A stretch of 64,000 nt of DNA from the NCBI RefSeq assembly GCF_010015445.1, contig NC_053116.1, positions 2,950,068-3,014,067 of the forward strand. The letters run 5' to 3'. Positions 43,746-55,709 of this stretch are shown in pieces. The notes beneath the pieces are model-generated. The model was not told where the DNA came from. It saw only the letters and a program-made list of their open reading frames with translations, and did no database searches. Each line of letters opens with the position of its first letter. Positions within the stretch are counted from its first letter, which is position 1. A program made the position numbers and the translations under genes. The stretch is from Perca fluviatilis. Taxonomy: Eukaryota; Chordata; Actinopteri; Perciformes; Percidae.

Positions 43746-44019
43746 TAGTAGAGATGGTACATGTATCGAGAGAGAGTTGGAACAGAGGGCTCCAAGCCGG
43801 AGTCAGCTCATCCAAAAATGTTTTCAGACTAAAAGGTGAAATACTACCTGGCCTTATTTCTGTTCAGCTTTTTAAAAACTGTGCTGTCAGCATTAGGGTT
43901 AATTATAATTCTGTCCTGTATTGGGTCACATGGTAATGGCATTAGTGAATGTGTACCGTTATATTGCGTGTTTTGAAGTGTTTTTTTTATTTAAATACTC
44001 AATCATGTCAATTTGCACA
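43746..44019. other. Unrecognised sequence
   Basis: Nothing recognised. Confidence 0.4.
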
Positions 44020-44074
44020 TCATTAACACAACAATGACGATATTATTGTAGACGATATATATTGCCCACCCCTA
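44020..44074. mobile_element. hAT-type MITE, right end
   Basis: Ends GACGATATATATTGCCCACC followed by CCTA, then a short CTAT repeat. Left end not found. Confidence 0.45.
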
Positions 44075-44191
44075 CTATCTATCTATCTATCTCTAAATCA
44101 GCATTGCCTCAGCCTGCTATAATATCTTGGTATGTGCTGCCCTCTACTGGGCTCAACATGCAACAACTACCACCCACAAACAAACAATCTA

Positions 44192-44225
<34 letters not shown>

Positions 44226-44226
44226 C
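44192..44226. repeat. (CA)n microsatellite
   Basis: About sixteen CA units. Confidence 0.95.
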
Positions 44227-44756
44227 ACGTGTACTAGAGCTGGAACAGTTCAAAATGTTTCTGTACAATTAATTGTCTCTGATATAATTGTGATTAACAA
44301 TAAAAGTTTCTTTCTGTCAAATTTGAAAACATTTAATTTAAACAAATTAAAGTTTGAATGAATTCCAGTATAAATCTTTTTGTTATTTAATGGTCTAATC
44401 ATTTCAGCTGGACTACTGGAGTAAATATACTTATTTACATTCCAGCACTAAAATCCACACTGATGTCCCATTAAATGGCCGTGAAGTTGGCGTTACATTT
44501 TCACGTGTAAATAAGTCCAGTATTAAGTGAGACGAAACAAACTGTGATGTACTGTAACTGCGCTGCAGAAATGGGTTTTTTAGGAAGGTACAAGGGCTGC
44601 ACAATTAACCCCAACCTTATCGAAATCCCAATATGGACTATAGGGTTAATATTTGTTAAAGGCAAAATCTGTGTCAAACCATTCTGAATGAAGTATTTTG
44701 GAGCTGCAGAGACAAATCTCATCCTACAGACTAGCCTGTATAGAACCATCACCAAA

Positions 44757-45130
44757 CCCACCAGACTCCATGTAAATAATCAGGACTTTTAGCGTGTATA
44801 GAGCCAGCATATCTCCACCAGACTCCATGTAAATAATCAGGACTTTTAGCGTGTATAGAGCCAGCATATCTCCACATGTAAATATGTGAGTAAAGGGTTT
44901 ATTTCAACCTAACCATAGTGGTGATTGTTGGAACAGTGGAAAGATGAACCAAAACGCCCTTTGATTGTTTTATTTTGTTTCTGTCTGCTTTGAATTAAGT
45001 TTGTTTTACGATGATAAAAGTCCTGATTATTTACATGGAGTCTGGTGGGTTTGGTGACGGTGATTTCGGGGCTGTTTCATGTTAAACAAAAAGGATCTTA
45101 CTCTTTAACAAAAAGCTCTATGTCTATATG
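44757..45130. mobile_element. MITE family A, copy 3
   Basis: Same order as copy 2 but the duplicated terminal block is on the left (44758-44816 and 44817-44875). The right side has TTTACATGGAGTCTGGTGGG and GGTGATTTCGGGGCTGTTTC. Confidence 0.75.
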
Positions 45131-45461
45131 TTGTCAGACACAATCTGAGTCTGTCAGCGGCAAAAACAGAACTTTTAGTTGATGGAAACTTTACCTTTTA
45201 ATTAGGAGTTTAAACACAAACACAACAGGAAGAATAAATACATCAAATCAAGTCACAAATAATCAGCATGTGGCCTTGTTTAATTTCATTTATTTGCATT
45301 TAATTGTTCCATATTGCAAAACATTTAAAACAATTCAATCACTGACGTTATTCTACAAGTCAGATGAATAAATCAGCTGTTTGCTTTTGATTGTCTGACT
45401 TTGTATTACATCAGTGTCTTTACTTTCATTCTGAACAGACCTCAACAGATTTAAAACCACA
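45131..45461. other. Unrecognised sequence
   Basis: Nothing recognised. Confidence 0.5.
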
Positions 45462-46106
45462 TTCAGTCACAGAAAATACAAACAGTGAATATGAAATGTT
45501 AGACAAAGATTATTAAATGAAAGTCCACAAAGGCAGAAAATATGATGGTAAACTACAACAAAATAATAAATGGAGAGCATACAATTAAAAATGGCCAACT
45601 TCCAGTTGGGTGGAGCTGATAAAAGTAAATCGGAGAAATGTGTGTCCCAAATTTTGTGATTATAGAACAAACTGTGTCCAAATGAAGGCCTTCCACACAT
45701 TACAGGGCGCTAAACACGAATTAACCAACTCCCTCTAGTCTTGTATTGCTCAGAGATGTTCATTGTTTTGATTTGAGTTTGTGAGTATATTAATATTGTG
45801 GTCAAAGTCTAAAACCCATTAGGGTTAGCGCTATAGAGACACCATGCCACTTTGCAGCATTGTGTCTTATGCTGCATATTGTCGCAATATTTTCATTTCT
45901 ATCTGTATCATCTTTTACTCTAATTTGTTGAATATGTAAATACAGTAGATATTTTTCTAAATGAGCTGATATTATGTTATGTAGTCATTGTTTTCACCTT
46001 TCATTTGACTAGTTTATTACTGAACCCAGCCATCACGCACCGCGCCTTCACATCCTGCGCCACACACCACCGCAAGTAAATTCTCAACCTGTGGTAAACA
46101 CCGTTA

Positions 46107-46763
46107 GGGCCCGATCTTGCACCCGGCGCAGCGCAAAGCCCGACACAAGTGTCTTGCTAGATTAAGACCGAGGCAGTTGTCAATTTCCCGTCCTGCGGAA
46201 CGCGTCATTTAAATAACAAATGCACCTGCGCCCATCTTTGTGCCCATGGGCGTGCTGGTCTTACAGGGAGGTGTTCAGGTGAATTTTTGGCATATTGCTA
46301 TCTTGAGGCAGCGGAAAGTGATCGCGCCATTGACCCAAAAAAAAGTCTAAAGTCAATAACGCAGCATTTCATTGTTATTTTAACAGCAAATTAGTAAAAT
46401 GTGCCTAGGCTTATGTACAGCGCGTGCACACTATGCTTGTTACACACACAGGGATGCGCAGCAGCACACACACGCAAAAGATTACAAATAAAAATATTAC
46501 GGTGCAAATCCTCCATCATAACAGCAATGTTCCAAGGTCCAAACGCGCCTGGCTTTATAGGGAATGGGAGATGATCTCTGATTGGTTGATTGCATGTTAC
46601 ACCCAAAACACACCTCTGATTAATGAAGACACTAAGTACAACCCTTTAGAACCAGGCGCCCGGCGCACAGCCCCTTTTTTCCGCTGTCAAAATTTGGACA
46701 CGCCCTAAACACACCTGCTCCATGCGCTTCACGCCGTGCGCTTAGATCGTTAAAATAGGGCCC
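46107..46763. mobile_element. Harbinger-like MITE (657 bp), TTA duplication
   Basis: Ends GGGCCCGATCTTGC and complement of GGGCCCTATTTTAACGATC, flanked by TTA at 46104-46106 and 46764-46766. TTA duplications are the usual Harbinger preference. The subterminal region is rich in GGCGC motifs. Confidence 0.75.
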
Positions 46764-46842
46764 TTAGAGTTACTCGTTTGAACATGGCTGTAAAGTTTTG
46801 AGAGTTTTTGTGCACCCTTAAGTCCTTAAACGCTTTCACAGA

Positions 46843-47233
46843 TAGGGGTGCACAGATCCGATATTGAGATCGGATATCGGCCCCGATATTGACAAAATAG
46901 CTGGATCGGGGATCGGAAAAAGTAACAGATCCACGAGCCAATCCAGTTTTGTTAGTTTTTTCTCTCTGTCGCACGTGTGTCGCATGCTAGAAGAGTTGAG
47001 TGTACAAATAAATAAGAATTCAACACATTACATCTATGTTATTTTGTCTTAGTTAGGAAAGTAATGTCTAGTTAGGAAAGTCTGGTGCCTTCCACATGGT
47101 TGGAAGGAAGGTATGAGGTGGAAGGTATACAGTGTATTATTAATTCAACAACAGTATCAGATCGATATCAGGTACTGACAGATACACAAAGCCCAGGCAT
47201 CAGTACTGAAAAAGTTAGATCGGTGCATCCCTA
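46843..47233. mobile_element. hAT-type MITE (391 bp)
   Basis: TAGGGGTGCACAGATCCGAT at the left pairs with GATCGGTGCATCCCTA at the right. Repeated GATCGG motifs lie inside. The 8-bp flanks (TTCACAGA and TTCAGAAT) match only in part. Confidence 0.75.
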
Positions 47234-47417
47234 TTCAGAATAAAAATGTGTGCACAAAATCCAAGATGACTTCCTGTCAGGCGAAAAAAACATTCAATTC
47301 TTTTTACACATGTTCCTAAAGATGAGAACAATGTTCCAAACAAATTTCGTGAACGTCAAAGAATCTTTATCCGAACTATGACATGTAATAGGGGACTTTA
47401 GGGGAGACCACTGCAGA

Positions 47418-47576
<159 letters not shown>

Positions 47577-47639
47577 TCATGTGGATTTTTTATTTAGTAT
47601 CTTTTATCGTCCATATTATTCATGTGGATTTGTTTGTTA

Positions 47640-47727
47640 TTTGTTATTTGAACATCCTGTTATGATGTATGTGTATGTTGTCTTTAAGCTACTGGGACCT
47701 TGAATTTCCCCTTGGGGATCAATAAAG

Positions 47728-47775
<48 letters not shown>

Positions 47776-47795
47776 AATCAATCAATCAATCATTC
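47640..47795 (+). mobile_element. LINE 3' end with (ATCT)n tail
   Basis: CTTGAATTTCCCCTTGGGGA then TCAATAAAGT(ATCT)n is a common 3' end of fish LINEs. Only the untranslated tail is present. Confidence 0.65.
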
Positions 47796-47905
47796 AAGCC
47801 AGCAATGCATTGTAATCAGCCTTTCAGCATCCAACATTCACACCGCAATTCTTTCAGAAATTGCAATCTCTAGTTTCCTTTACTTTTTCATTTAACACAA
47901 ATAAG

Positions 47906-48423
47906 TAGGGGTGTAACCATACACATATTCGTACTGAACCGTTCAGTTGACCCTACTCTGTAGTGGAAAACGCAGGTTTTACGAACATGGTTAAAGTAAT
48001 TAAGCCCCATTACACTATTCTTTCACAAGCCCATTTCAGCCAGACCGCAATTCCTGCATTGTACAAAAAAAACAAAAGCCCAAATAGAGAACCAATTGTC
48101 CGAAGCACCAGCTGTTGCTCTTACAGCAGATAGTGGGACGTCAAGGGCTACACAAAGCTACTTGACTGTAACGTGTATTTTTTCATAAGGAGCTGTTTTT
48201 GTTTTATATGCAGCTAAGAAGACACCCCAGAAGAAGGGTCAAGTATAGCTAGTAAAAAAGACCATACTTTATGATGTTAGTTTTAATACATAAAAAAATT
48301 GTATAAATCAACTAAATTTCTCCGGCATTTCTTTCTTTTTGCTGTATCGAAAACGTACTGAAATGTGACACAACTGTCTTGTATTGAAACAAACCGAGAA
48401 TTTTGTGAACCGTTAAACCCCTA
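47906..48423. mobile_element. hAT-type MITE (518 bp)
   Basis: TAGGGGTGTAACCATACACA at the left and GAACCGTTAAACCCCTA at the right. Flanks CAAATAAG and CAAATTAG match at seven of eight positions, a decayed 8-bp duplication. A short TAGGGCTGCACAATATGAGG end of another hAT begins at 48446. Confidence 0.8.
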
Positions 48424-48705
48424 CAAATTAGATAACATTACAGCTAGGGCTGCACAATATGAGGAAAATATGCAATATGCCATGAGTTTGAGCATCTGAA
48501 GCCCCTGAAAAATGCTAATGCGCAGCAGAAAAGTAATAATAATCTTTTTTTAAATCATTCTCAGCAAGTAATCATTCAAACACACAGCATCAGGAGAAAC
48601 AGCATTTGACCCACTTCTAACCCTTCCAAGGAAAGGAGCGTAATATGTAGTCGTAGCCACAATAACATACATGCAGGAGGAAACAGCTTGGCTCTGAAAA
48701 CATGT

Positions 48706-49152
48706 TCACGAGGCAGTGTGAATGCGCTGGTGTGTTTTAAGGTTACCACCCTGAGAAAACGTTTTCCCACATTGTTCACACCAGTACGGCTTCTCTCCAG
48801 TGTGAACACGTCTGTGGATTTCAAGGTGACTACTCCGAGAAAAAGTTTGCCCACATTGTTCACACCAGTGCGGCTTCTCTCCAGTGTGAATGCGTTGATG
48901 TACTTTTAGGTCACTCTGTTGTGCAAAAGCTGCCCCACATTGATCACAGCTGTACAGCTTTCCTCCAGTGTGAATGCGTTGATGTCTTTTTAGGGTACTC
49001 TGTTGTGTGAAAGCTGCCCCACATTGATCACAGCTGTGTAGATTCTGTCCAGTGTGAACTCTCTGATGAATCTTTAAATATCCAGATGATGTGAAGGATT
49101 TGTCACAGTGCTGACAGTGGTGACGTTTGGGTCCCACTCCTCCTCTCTGTTT
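48706..49152 (-). CDS. C2H2 zinc-finger protein exon, five fingers, intact
   Basis: After a CTATAG acceptor at 49153 the exon reads KQRGGVGPKRHHC and then five C2H2 fingers, ending HTAS and a stop. Fingers contain [76 protein letters not shown] and [19 protein letters not shown], all with the Cys and His ligands in place. Fingers 2 and 3 are near-repeats of each other. Linkers are TGEKP or close to it; TGQNL and TGGKL are weaker. The last exon only is visible; an upstream exon with an effector domain is expected but not found in the window. It is the intact paralogue of 38157-38602. It could be expressed or a partial duplicate. Confidence 0.75.
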   Translation of the reverse strand, partial: KQRGGVGPKRHHCQHCDKSFTSSGYLKIHQRVHTGQNLHSCDQCGAAFTQQSTLKRHQRIHTGGKLYSCDQCGAAFAQQSDLKVHQRIHTGEKPHWCEQCGQTFSRSSHLEIHRRVHTGEKPYWCEQCGKTFSQGGNLKTHQRIHTAS

Positions 49153-49350
49153 CTATAGCAACAGACAAACAGAGAGTTAGTGAACAACCTTCTTTAAACC
49201 CTGGACTTGCTCTCACTCACACTTTTAACTCTTCATACAATAATTTATGACACAATGAAGGAAAATATGTGGTTGTTGCAGGCATGTTAATATGGAAACA
49301 AATGTACTTTTCATAACTTATGAGTTTCGAAATATTCAAAATTTTTCAGG

Positions 49351-49825
49351 TTATAATGAAACAACTGTAACGCTGTAATGAAACAGCGAGAGAATGCATG
49401 GACGAATGCAATGAATGCATAAGCGGCCTAAAAATAATTATCACGATCACTCATTAACCTTGGATATAATGGATAGTGTCCAGGGTATAATGTTAGTGTC
49501 CTTCATCTCACAGAAATAGTCTTTGGATCAGAATAAAATGTTTTACTACTGTGAGTCGGTTCAGCTTTACAGATATCACACATAACGTTACACAGCTAAT
49601 GAAGAATTCCAGATACATAACACAATGTGCATCTCACATCACATTGTCACTCACTATGACCACTGTCATTACTAAATATTGTGCCAAAATATGAAAAATA
49701 ATGTCACCGTCAGCGGGCTTATTTGCTAGTTAACCTTAGGAAAAATCCAGCACATAGACGGTACCTCAGAATAACGTTACGTGAAACAGGTTACATACAG
49801 TTTAACAACAAAACAAAATGCTGAG
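49351..49825. other. Unrecognised sequence
   Basis: Nothing recognised. Confidence 0.5.
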
Positions 49826-50305
49826 TAGGGCTGCAGCTATCGATTATTTTAGTAATCGAGTATTCTACCGATTATTCCATCGATTAATCGAGTAATCGGA
49901 TGAAATACTTTTGTTTTATTGAAGAGCAATAATAAACAATAGTTTGGTTAAATTTTCGGAAAAGCAACATTTGTATTGCCTACATTGCTTACAATATCAT
50001 CTCTCAAAAAACTAAACATATTAAGTGCATTTAAGTGCCATATTACATTGTTTTTAAAGATTTTTTTCTTTCAAATGATATCAACCTCAAACTAAGGCAT
50101 ACATTAAACATACACAAACATTACATTAAGATTGTGCAACTTAACTTTCAGAACTACAAGTTTCAACCTGAGACTGATCTGTATATACAGTAGGCCTATA
50201 TGTAAATATTAGTTATACTCAACCTATTTTCATTTATATATTTGATTATAATGTCACACAGCTCTGTTACACTTATGCTATTAGATCGTTGATCAGCTGT
50301 TTCTC

Positions 50306-50368
<63 letters not shown>

Positions 50369-50939
50369 GCAACAATCAGCTGTTTTTCTGAGGGGATAGT
50401 CAATGTGTCAGCTCTTTAGATCAGATCGTGGTCACCACTACGTATTTTCTTGTCTTTGATTTTGGTAGTAGTTGTGTGTGGTGTAGTTTCATTGTCCATA
50501 CGACTCTGTGATTTACTTTTTTCGGTCCACTTCGTGGAATGGAGGACTAAGTTAGACTCCATGTTTTCTGTTGAGATGCTAAAGCACTGACGTCGTGCTA
50601 TTATCATGGTAAGCTAGTTTGATTTTGCAGTAGACACACTGTACAGAGTTTTAGTTTTAATTACGTTTGAACTGATTCCAAACTTTGGACACTTTTTCGT
50701 TTTCTCCAGCCTGTCTCTTCTCTTAGCCCCTCGCTATTTACGCTCTAGCATGTGTCGCCAGCAGCAGACTGAGCCGCGTCTGGTGTGCGACAGTAATAAT
50801 GCTCCGTGCGGAAACACCGTCCGTCAGCGATACAACGTTGGTAACATTGATTTAACGAAGCTTCAAGTCAAGTCATTTTGCATCGAGGATTTTTTGTAAT
50901 CGAATTATTCGAGTTATTCGAGGAATCGTTTCAGCCCTA
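49826..50939. mobile_element. hAT-type MITE (1114 bp), intact 8-bp duplication
   Basis: TAGGGCTGCAGCTATCGATT at the left and GAATCGTTTCAGCCCTA at the right are flanked by a perfect ATGCTGAG duplication (49818-49825, 50940-50947). ATCGATTA and AATCGA motifs repeat near both ends. A GA microsatellite lies within (50307-50365). Internal open frames show no transposase. Confidence 0.9.
50307..50365. repeat. (GA)n microsatellite
   Basis: About 29 GA units inside the hAT MITE. Confidence 0.97.
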
Positions 50940-51023
50940 ATGCTGAGGGACATTACTATGTTTTTCCATGTTGGTTTTTAGCAGTATGCACCCCCACTAA
51001 GCTGGACATTTTTAAAAGTTTAA

Positions 51024-51700
51024 GGCCGGCTACACAATGGATGGGTTGCGTGACCGTGTCAGCTGCCTGGCTTGTCTCATTTTTATTTTGGCTCCCATGT
51101 TAACAGGTTAGAGCTTGCACACTGCTTTTTAGCACCTATAGCACATTGTGCAATCATGCAAGCCTGTAAACATAGAGGCTTCAATGAATAAAGAAAATAA
51201 AGTAAATACTGGCCATTTACGTACAGTAGGCTACAAAAAATAGTGACCTAACATATTGAACTAAATATGGCCCTGATACCGGCTCTATCTGAACTCCTTG
51301 AACATGTCTTTACATAATTAAAACATGTCAATCAACATGCTGCAGCTACAGCTTCAGCTTCTAGAGAAATGGAGTTTGTAAATTGCCAATTAAGTACACT
51401 ATCAAAAACAGAATGATTTCTTTGCACACTCTTTAACTGCTTGCCTTTTATAGAATTAACATTCAATTGGCCATTCAAGTAGGTTACCAAAAATAGAAGT
51501 TTAACACACTGCGCTGAATATAGCCCTGAACATGGCTGTAAATAGGCTAATTGAAACGTCTTTCAGACCTCTTGCCTGGGCTACACACTGGATGGGTTGC
51601 GTGACCGTGTCAGCTGCCTGGCTTGTCTCATTTTTATTTCGGCTCCCATGTTAACAGGTTAGAGCTTGCACACTGCCTGCGTGACACGCACGTCTCAGGC
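51024..51700. repeat. Two direct copies of a ~100-bp block, ~540 bp apart
   Basis: GGATGGGTTGCGTGACCGTG followed by TCAGCTGCCTGGCTTGTCTC and on to TTAGAGCTTGCACACTGC occurs at 51039-51125 and 51591-51677 with one or two changes. It is a block of a common fish MITE, duplicated with the intervening segment or inserted twice. Confidence 0.85.
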
Positions 51701-51711
51701 GTGGCTCGAGC

Positions 51712-52092
51712 TAGGCCTGCACGATTAGGGGAAAAATATGAATCACGATTTTTTAGCTTAGAATTGATATCACGATTCTCTGCCATTCTCTGCTTGAATC
51801 CAAAATACTTCCACACCACCGAATGTTCGGTTTGAGACTGTGGTTGGCTGATTCTAGTCACATGTACCTGGGTTTTCATCAGTATCAATTTGGTTTATTT
51901 TCGAACTTCCGCGCTCGCTCGACGAGTGAAACACGGGACTAAAAGACACTTTGTCATTGGCTAAGGGTGAAGACCTGAACTGACGAGTGAAACATGTGAC
52001 CAAAAGGCGCTTTGTCATTGGCTGAGGGTTAAGACCTGAACTGTGTGAGAGATGTCCTACCAAAATAAAGGCCGAAAATCCCCCCAGGCCTA
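51712..52092. mobile_element. hAT-type MITE (381 bp), intact 8-bp duplication
   Basis: TAGGCCTGCACGATTAGGGG at the left and ending CCCCCCAGGCCTA, flanked by a perfect GCTCGAGC duplication (51704-51711, 52093-52100). Two tandem copies of ~58 bp (GACGAGTGAAACA..CTTTGTCATTGGCT) lie at 51920-52040. It is nested in the repeat begun at 51570. Confidence 0.88.
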
Positions 52093-52100
52093 GCTCGAGC

Positions 52101-52861
52101 CGCGCCGAGTGTGCCTGCTAGAAATAGAACCAACGCATATTTTTCACGCGACACGCAAGTGTGTTGGAAGCGTTTCCAGGCAAAATAGAATACGAAAAGA
52201 TATTTATGTCATTTTGTCCCGAATACATATTAATAAATGACATGTTAATGTTTGAAAGTCTCTAGGTTTTGACATAAATGCAGATATAAATGTAATTTAA
52301 AAAAATCATAAATAATTATCCATTTTCAAATATTGCACCTGTCAATACAGAACAAAATATTTTGTAGCCTATTTTGCCGTCAATACTGCGGACGTTGTCT
52401 TTGCTGTAATCAGATCAGTATATATTTGTTTAACATGAAGTATACTACTGCTTGAGTGCAGTAAATCAATGTTAAACATACATGTGCAATGTTTCCTTTA
52501 GGATTTTTTTTAGCAATGGGGGCAGATCTGTCGGAACCCCCCCCCCCAGTCCTGCGCCCCGCCGCCAAATGTTTTACGTATTAAACGGAACTGACACTTC
52601 GCTGCAACACAAACAAATATATTTATTCACCTCTATTCACACACAATGAGGCATATTTTCAGTTTCAGTTCAGAAACCAAAACCCAAAGTATAAAATGAA
52701 ACCATTCATAACTAAACTAATTGCATATTTGCCTCAGTGGCAAAGTTGGCAACCTTGCTGTGTGCATTTGATTTTTCTTGGCTTTTGGAAAAATAACTCC
52801 AAGGTTCGGGTTATAGGGGAATTCAGAAAGAGGTGGCCCATTAATGCTGAGTAGCATACAT
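52101..52861. other. Unrecognised sequence with a C-homopolymer
   Basis: A run of 12 or more C at 52537-52549. Nothing else recognised. Confidence 0.5.
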
Positions 52862-54434
52862 CCCAGACAGCAAAATGCATTTGGGCCAGATTTGGACCAG
52901 GTCTTCATTAGCATTTGGCGCAGATCCGCTAAACGGACCTGGGCCGGGCTCATTCGTTCCAACGGCCCAATACCGGAACAGATTGGAATTACGGATCAGA
53001 GACAGATCTGGGCCAGAATTGGCCCAGTACAGTTATTAATGCCATGACGTGTGGTGCGGATCTGGCCAAGACTCATATTTTACATCTGGGGCTCATCTGG
53101 CCCTGATCTGTGATTTATATTTACAAATATCCACGCAATTTGTAATTTTCAAAATAGTTTTTATTTTAAAAAGGCAAAAGAGAAAACTACAGCATGAATA
53201 ACCATCTGACGTGAATACAGATGCACAAAAAGAGAAAAAGCATATGATTAAAGATCATTGTTAATTATTCAAATTACAAAATAAATAAAAATACAAAACC
53301 AAGTAACCTAATGTGAACACTGCGCCTACTGTAGGTATATTTACTGCTCATTAGTTGGGTGAGACAGGGCACGGCGTCCACCCCCGCAGTCGCAAGGCAG
53401 ATCTGATGGCTACTGATTTATCTCCGTGTCCGTGGCTTTGTCAGACATGCGATTCTTCCTCATTGCTCCTGTAAGACGTAGCCTACAAAAAGCACACAAA
53501 GCAAAGAAACCAACAGTATGTTAGATTAAGTATTCAAAGATTATTTATTACATGACATTATAGTAAAATGCTTGCACAAATAGGCTAAATGTGACGTGGT
53601 GTGTAGTGATTGAATGAGTGAGAGAGTGATTAAGTAAAGACTAACAAAACTAACAAAAGACGGTTTAGCCTAGTGGGTAGCGCTAACAAACGATTTTGCA
53701 GCTAACACACAATGGACACGATAATAATAAGCAAAGATCACTGATTCAGCCTTAAAGCCTGTTCACATTAGTTGTGGATGTTTAAAAGAACCTATCGCCT
53801 ACTACAAGCATAGCTAGCTATAGGTCTACTAGCCTACCCAGCGTATTGTCTGACACATCTCTTGTTGTCAGAATGTCAGTGTAAACTAAGTTAGTAAACG
53901 TTTATGCCTATACATATTTAACAGATTAACATGACATCAACAGCAGTTTACTTTTACAGTTTTACTTGTATAATGCACTTACCAATAATCACAAAGACGG
54001 TGCAGCCTGCAGTCTTCCTCTCTGCATTTCAAATAGAGTTGCGGGTTTATGCAGGAAAAAAGCGTTCCGTTAGTTGTGGCGCGTCTGGTCTGCGCAGCTC
54101 CTGCGGATCTGGCCCACACCCGCCGGGCGGACTCAATTCAGTTGTGGCGCGTCCGGTCTGGCCCACACCCGCTGGACGGACTCATTTCAGAATGTGGCGC
54201 GTCCGGTCTGCGCAACTCCCGTGGATCCGGCCCGCACTCGCCGGGCGGACTTGTGGCACGTCTGGTCTGCACAGCTGCCCCGGATCTGCGTCGCAGCCGC
54301 CGGACGGACTGTCATTCTCAGAAGCTACAGACAAGTCTGGCGCAAAGTTGGTGCAGATCTGCATACTGAGTGTGATTGCTGCGCGAATCTGCTGATTCGA
54401 AACGGATCTGGCACAGATGTAAATGCTGTCTGGG
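52862..54434. mobile_element. Non-autonomous DNA element with GC-rich minisatellite (1573 bp)
   Basis: CCCAGACAGCAAAATGCATT at the left and AAATGCTGTCTGGG at the right are inverted. GATCTGG(G)CC-type motifs repeat at both sides (52880-53110 and 54290-54415). The centre (53110-54050) is AT-rich and non-coding. The target duplication is not clear; AT on both sides is possible. Confidence 0.65.
54068..54312. repeat. GC-rich minisatellite, four imperfect units
   Basis: The unit is GTGGCGCGTCCGGTCTGCGC, a short spacer, then CCGGGCGGACT. Units are about 50-70 bp and lie inside the element above. Confidence 0.8.
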
Positions 54435-54467
54435 ATGCTGCTAGATGGTCCCCCTGCGGCCTGTTCC

Positions 54468-54660
54468 TTAACACTAGAACGGTCATGACGGTGATTTTGA
54501 CCGTTTGTGTGTAATAACTTTGCTGAATAAAAAAATACAATCCTGCTGGTACCTGACTTTTCCTAAAAGAGTCTGTATTTAAAATAGTTTTTATATACAT
54601 TACACAAAAGGCAAAGAAAATACAATCACTTTTACTTATTTTGGCCATACACGGTCATAT
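54468..54660. mobile_element. piggyBac-like MITE end, decayed
   Basis: TTAACACTAGAACGGTCATG at 54470 with GGTGATTTTGACCG next to it. CACTAG after TTAA fits piggyBac termini. The right end is uncertain, near 54660. Confidence 0.4.
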
Positions 54661-54739
54661 TGACTGCTCGGATTTTTGCTGTTTTGTTTTTAATCTTTTG
54701 GTTGCTTAGTAATAATCATAGTCTCTGTCAGAGAAACGT

Positions 54740-55080
54740 AATAGCAGAGGCTGCGATTTGGTCATGTGACTCGCGAGAGCAAATCAGTCCGCACTCTGCA
54801 GAGAAAGCATCAACATAGCACGCCAACGCTACGCCATACCTTGAGCTGATTTCGGTCATTCAAACAACTCTGAGTTGTAGTTTAAAACTTTTATAGCCAT
54901 TTTAATAAAATTAAGGTTTTTATTCGGCTCCAGTCCATAAATGCAGTTAAATGGATAAAGGCCCGCAGAACTGAAGGCTCTGTTAGCAACCATTAGCTCT
55001 GATTAGCGGTTAGCTCCAGTTAGCTAGCTAGCTCCGTTATAAAGAAATGGAGTGGAGGAGACTGCCACGGAGAGGGGTAA
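54740..55080. mobile_element. hAT MITE fragment, inverted relative of 14655-15437
   Basis: GGCTGCGATTTGGTCATGTG and on through CTCGCGAGAGCAAATCAGTC and ACTCTGAGTTG is the reverse complement of 15060-15420. Both ends are missing. Confidence 0.75.
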
Positions 55081-55084
55081 CAAC

Positions 55085-55185
55085 CAAACTATGTTTTTGA
55101 GATGAAAAAAGGCTGATTTGGTGATGGAGTTGATGGGAGTATGAAAAGAGAGGGTGGAGTCCAGGACAACACCAAGGTAACATGG
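55085..55185 (-). pseudogene. LINE reverse transcriptase C-terminal scrap
   Basis: The minus strand gives LGVVLDSTLSF, then HTPINSITKSAFFHL, the thumb-region motif of L2/CR1-like LINEs. Only about 35 codons remain. Confidence 0.6.
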
Positions 55186-55701
55186 CAAAAAGTATTTTAC
55201 TAACGTTACATAGGAGCTATTTTTTTTATACGTTCATGTACACGACTCATAGCAACGGTGCCTCTGCTAAATAGTCTCTGGAAGGAACTTGTTTTGGTGG
55301 AACATGTGTACGTTCAAAAGTAGTTTTAGTCGTTCAACAGAAAACTCAGATTGGACAGATGTCTGGATTTACCCTGGAGAGATCTGAGGAGCAGTTAACC
55401 ATAGTCATCACAAATCCACCGGAGGTTAGAACGCCAACACAAAGGAAGAGGAAGGTAACAAAGAGCCGGTCGGGAAAAAAGGACATATGGCGGAATTTCC
55501 AGTGGAACGTCGTGAATAATGACTACTTTAAATGTAAACATCAGTGTACTTGGGTTCTAGTTTTTAATCTCCAGTTGTGTCCTCTGATGTGTAGCTTGTG
55601 AAGACGCTACCAAACCAATGTTACTTGATCAATAAAAGAGCTAAGCTACTGGAAAGCTATTTGATTCAGGAAACAGCGACACTATTAACCAGTTAGTTAA
55701 A
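55186..55701. other. Unrecognised sequence
   Basis: An 80-codon frame at 55359-55601 has no recognised motif. Confidence 0.45.
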
Positions 55702-55709
55702 CTAGTAGC

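Noticed and set aside
54049..54514. Overlapping plus-strand frames of 106-154 codons
   Set aside because: They span a GC-rich minisatellite open in all frames; no domain and no splice signals.
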